Origin: JAUWQU01 sp964605095
GTDB lineage: Bacteria; Planctomycetota; Phycisphaerae; SM23-33
Length of the DNA stretch: 23,417 nt
Assembly (NCBI GenBank): GCA_964605095.1
Contig: CAZSBS010000044.1
Span: forward strand, 1 to 23,417
Direction of reading: 5' to 3'
Made by a program: the position numbers and the translations under genes. Positions within the stretch are counted from its first letter, which is position 1. The number at the start of each line of letters is the position of its first letter. The notes beneath the pieces were generated by a model, which saw nothing but the letters and a program-made list of their open reading frames with translations, had not been told where the DNA came from and ran no database searches. Shown here in pieces: positions 22,144 through 23,417 of the stretch.

Positions 22144-22944
22144 GTGCTAAGTTCGAACCCTGCCGGTTGCCATCTGCGACAGATGGCCGAGCAGATGGCC
22201 CAGGCGGACTGGGCCAAGGGAACGGTCAACCCCACGTTGGAGCAGAAGTCCAGCGACTCGCGCCTGGACCGAGCCGCAGAGACCATCGCTTGCTTCATTT
22301 ATCTCGTTTGGGGTGGTTCCGGACCCCAGGAGTATGCGCCGGAGACTCTGGCGGTACTGCTGCAACTTCAGGCGCGAATGCGGGGCATGGATTCAGAGTC
22401 CACATGGGCATACGCGATCGACACCTTTAATACGGACATCGTGCTACGTTTGGCGCGGTCGGCGGATCTTGCCGTTGACCCTGACCTGAAGGCCGCATTG
22501 ATCAATCGCTTCTGTGACAATATCAGCGACCATGCCTATCTGAATGACGTCGCCAGAGACATCATGGAGTTGCACTGGCTGCGACGGCATAGCCCCGATT
22601 GTCCCGCGGGTAAACGCGGGAAGGTGGGCCTGCCGATGGGGCCGCGCGGAGAAGCCGTCCTGGAAGAACATCTCCAGCGGTCAGCCAACGAAGGCCTCGC
22701 GACGCACATCGAGCAGTCGAACATAGGCCGGGGTAACATCGAGCATCCCACCGATTCGACAATCATTTGGAGGGACCGTGTCGAGATCCAGATGGCCCTG
22801 GGCGGAAGGAACGCCGAAACATGGGCAGCTTCCGGCCGTCACATTGCCAATCAGATCGAGACGAGGTTAGGCACCACCGCGGGCAGGAAAGAAGCCCGCG
22901 GCGCCAGGCACACATGGATGGCCGCCGTTGGCGGGTCTCGCTGA
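22144..22944 (+). CDS. Unrecognised cytoplasmic protein
   Basis: A frame of 266 codons starting at GTG (22144); an in-frame ATG at 22183 (MAEQMAQADW) is an alternative start, and neither has a strong ribosome binding site. The N-terminal half is helical (AAETIACFIYLVWGG, ALINRFCDNISDHAYLNDVA, DIMELHWLRRH). A basic Gly/Pro-rich linker follows, then a C-terminal region (EIQMALGGRNAETWAASGRH, ending ARHTWMAAVGGSR). There is no signal peptide or membrane segment. Codon use looks genuine. I do not know the family. It follows the glycogen-binding gene by 138 bp, across a hairpin CCCCC-GTCAT-GGGGG (22070-22084). Confidence 0.6.
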   Translation: MLSSNPAGCHLRQMAEQMAQADWAKGTVNPTLEQKSSDSRLDRAAETIACFIYLVWGGSGPQEYAPETLAVLLQLQARMRGMDSESTWAYAIDTFNTDIVLRLARSADLAVDPDLKAALINRFCDNISDHAYLNDVARDIMELHWLRRHSPDCPAGKRGKVGLPMGPRGEAVLEEHLQRSANEGLATHIEQSNIGRGNIEHPTDSTIIWRDRVEIQMALGGRNAETWAASGRHIANQIETRLGTTAGRKEARGARHTWMAAVGGSR

Positions 22945-23005
22945 AGCCATCGTGCTCTCTGCAGAAGCGGGCATTGTACCCCGGTGACGTTCTCGGAGGA
23001 ACGCC

Positions 23006-23278
23006 CTATAGAATCATGATCCGCCTATGTCGTTGCCGCATGACCTTCCAGAAACCTCCGCTCCAGTCCATGACGACAACCGCCGTCCACCCCCGCGGCA
23101 AAGCACTCATCACGGCCTCGACCATCCGCGTCCCGCACCCTTTGACGGCGGACCTGATTTCAAAGAATTGGATCTCCTTACGTTTCTCGTCCAAGATCAG
23201 CGAAATGCCAACGGCTGTGGGGTGCCCTGGCTTGGTAATCGGACATCTTGGCCAGCAAGGGCCAAACAAGGCATCCAA
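23006..23278 (-). CDS. Short GNAT-like acetyltransferase, possibly 5'-truncated
   Basis: The 90-codon frame opens at a TTG and includes VGISLILDEKRKEIQFFEIR, then SAVKGCGTRMVEAVMSALP, then TAVVVMDWSGGFWKVM. This resembles the acetyl-CoA-binding core of GNAT proteins: a strand, an RxxGxGxxM loop with a helix, then a strand ending in a D-x-S and FW pair. GNAT domains are usually 130 residues or more, and the first N-terminal strands are missing. An in-frame stop lies just upstream of the TTG. It may be a minimal protein, a frameshifted gene or a remnant. It is convergent with the 22144 gene. Confidence 0.45.
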   Translation of the reverse strand: MDALFGPCWPRCPITKPGHPTAVGISLILDEKRKEIQFFEIRSAVKGCGTRMVEAVMSALPRGWTAVVVMDWSGGFWKVMRQRHRRIMIL

Positions 23279-23417
23279 GGCCGATCAAGCCCCCGAAAGT
23301 TTGAGCCTGTCGTAAAGCGGAAAACATGCCCGAGGAGATATTGGGGACGTTCCTAAAATCTCGTTTAGAGCAGTTTAAGTTTTTGTGTAGCAGGTCGGCC
23401 GTCGCCGAGGACGAGCC
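23279..23417. other. Right edge without a recognised gene
   Basis: Nothing convincing is seen in the last 139 bases. A different minus-strand frame around 23210-23300 reads LDRPWMPCLALAGQDV and could be the frame-shifted N-terminal part of the GNAT-like gene. Confidence 0.3.

Noticed and set aside
22148..22170. A GTTCGAA word suggesting a tRNA T-arm
   Set aside because: No acceptor, D or anticodon stems can be built around it; it lies at the start of the 22144 gene.

Overview
The window looks like a piece of a GC-rich Planctomycetota chromosome, most likely near the Phycisphaerae. This is an inference from four things. Tandem 7-bp arrays lie in the gaps between genes. The F-ATPase c and b subunits carry signal peptides. 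There is an ECF sigma/anti-sigma pair next to an STN-domain protein. There are large secreted glycoside-hydrolase-like proteins. No rRNA, tRNA, CRISPR array or intact insertion sequence was found.

Left part (1-7.6 kb, minus strand): an F-type ATP synthase operon in the order atpI-like, atpB, atpE, atpF, atpH, atpA, atpG, atpD, with a TTGACA-type promoter near 7.6 kb. The epsilon gene (atpC) is not in its usual place after atpD; a nitroreductase-like gene begins there instead and runs off the window. AtpA is enlarged in three places: a doubled N-terminal helix, an internal insertion and a Pro-rich tail. AtpE and AtpF both begin with signal-peptide-like segments.

Middle (7.8-13.5 kb, plus strand): a radical SAM protein with extra C-terminal cysteines; then an ECF sigma factor, a membrane anti-sigma factor and a periplasmic protein with three STN-like units, probably one regulatory unit; then a glycyl-tRNA synthetase of the single-chain alpha2 type. 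The sigma and anti-sigma genes are separated by a 16-copy heptad array whose first unit contains the sigma stop codon. A perfect 40-bp palindrome made of heptads lies between the STN gene and glyS.

Right part (13.6-21 kb, minus strand): a uroporphyrinogen-decarboxylase/MtaA-type protein with a zinc-site motif, a secreted clan GH-A-like glycosidase with an inserted carbohydrate-binding domain, a gene-poor patch with a phage-like remnant, a second large secreted glycosidase-like protein, and a 25-codon basic microprotein gene with its own promoter and a strong Shine-Dalgarno site.

End (21-23.4 kb): a mostly non-coding 750-bp stretch with a promoter and terminator-like hairpin, a stand-alone glycogen-binding (CBM48-like) domain protein, an unrecognised 266-residue protein, and a convergent short GNAT-like gene that may be truncated.

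The main cross-cutting signal is the set of heptad arrays. Their sequences differ, but all have a 7-bp period and all sit beside or over stop codons, or between genes that are probably co-transcribed. They are confined to the left 12 kb of the window.
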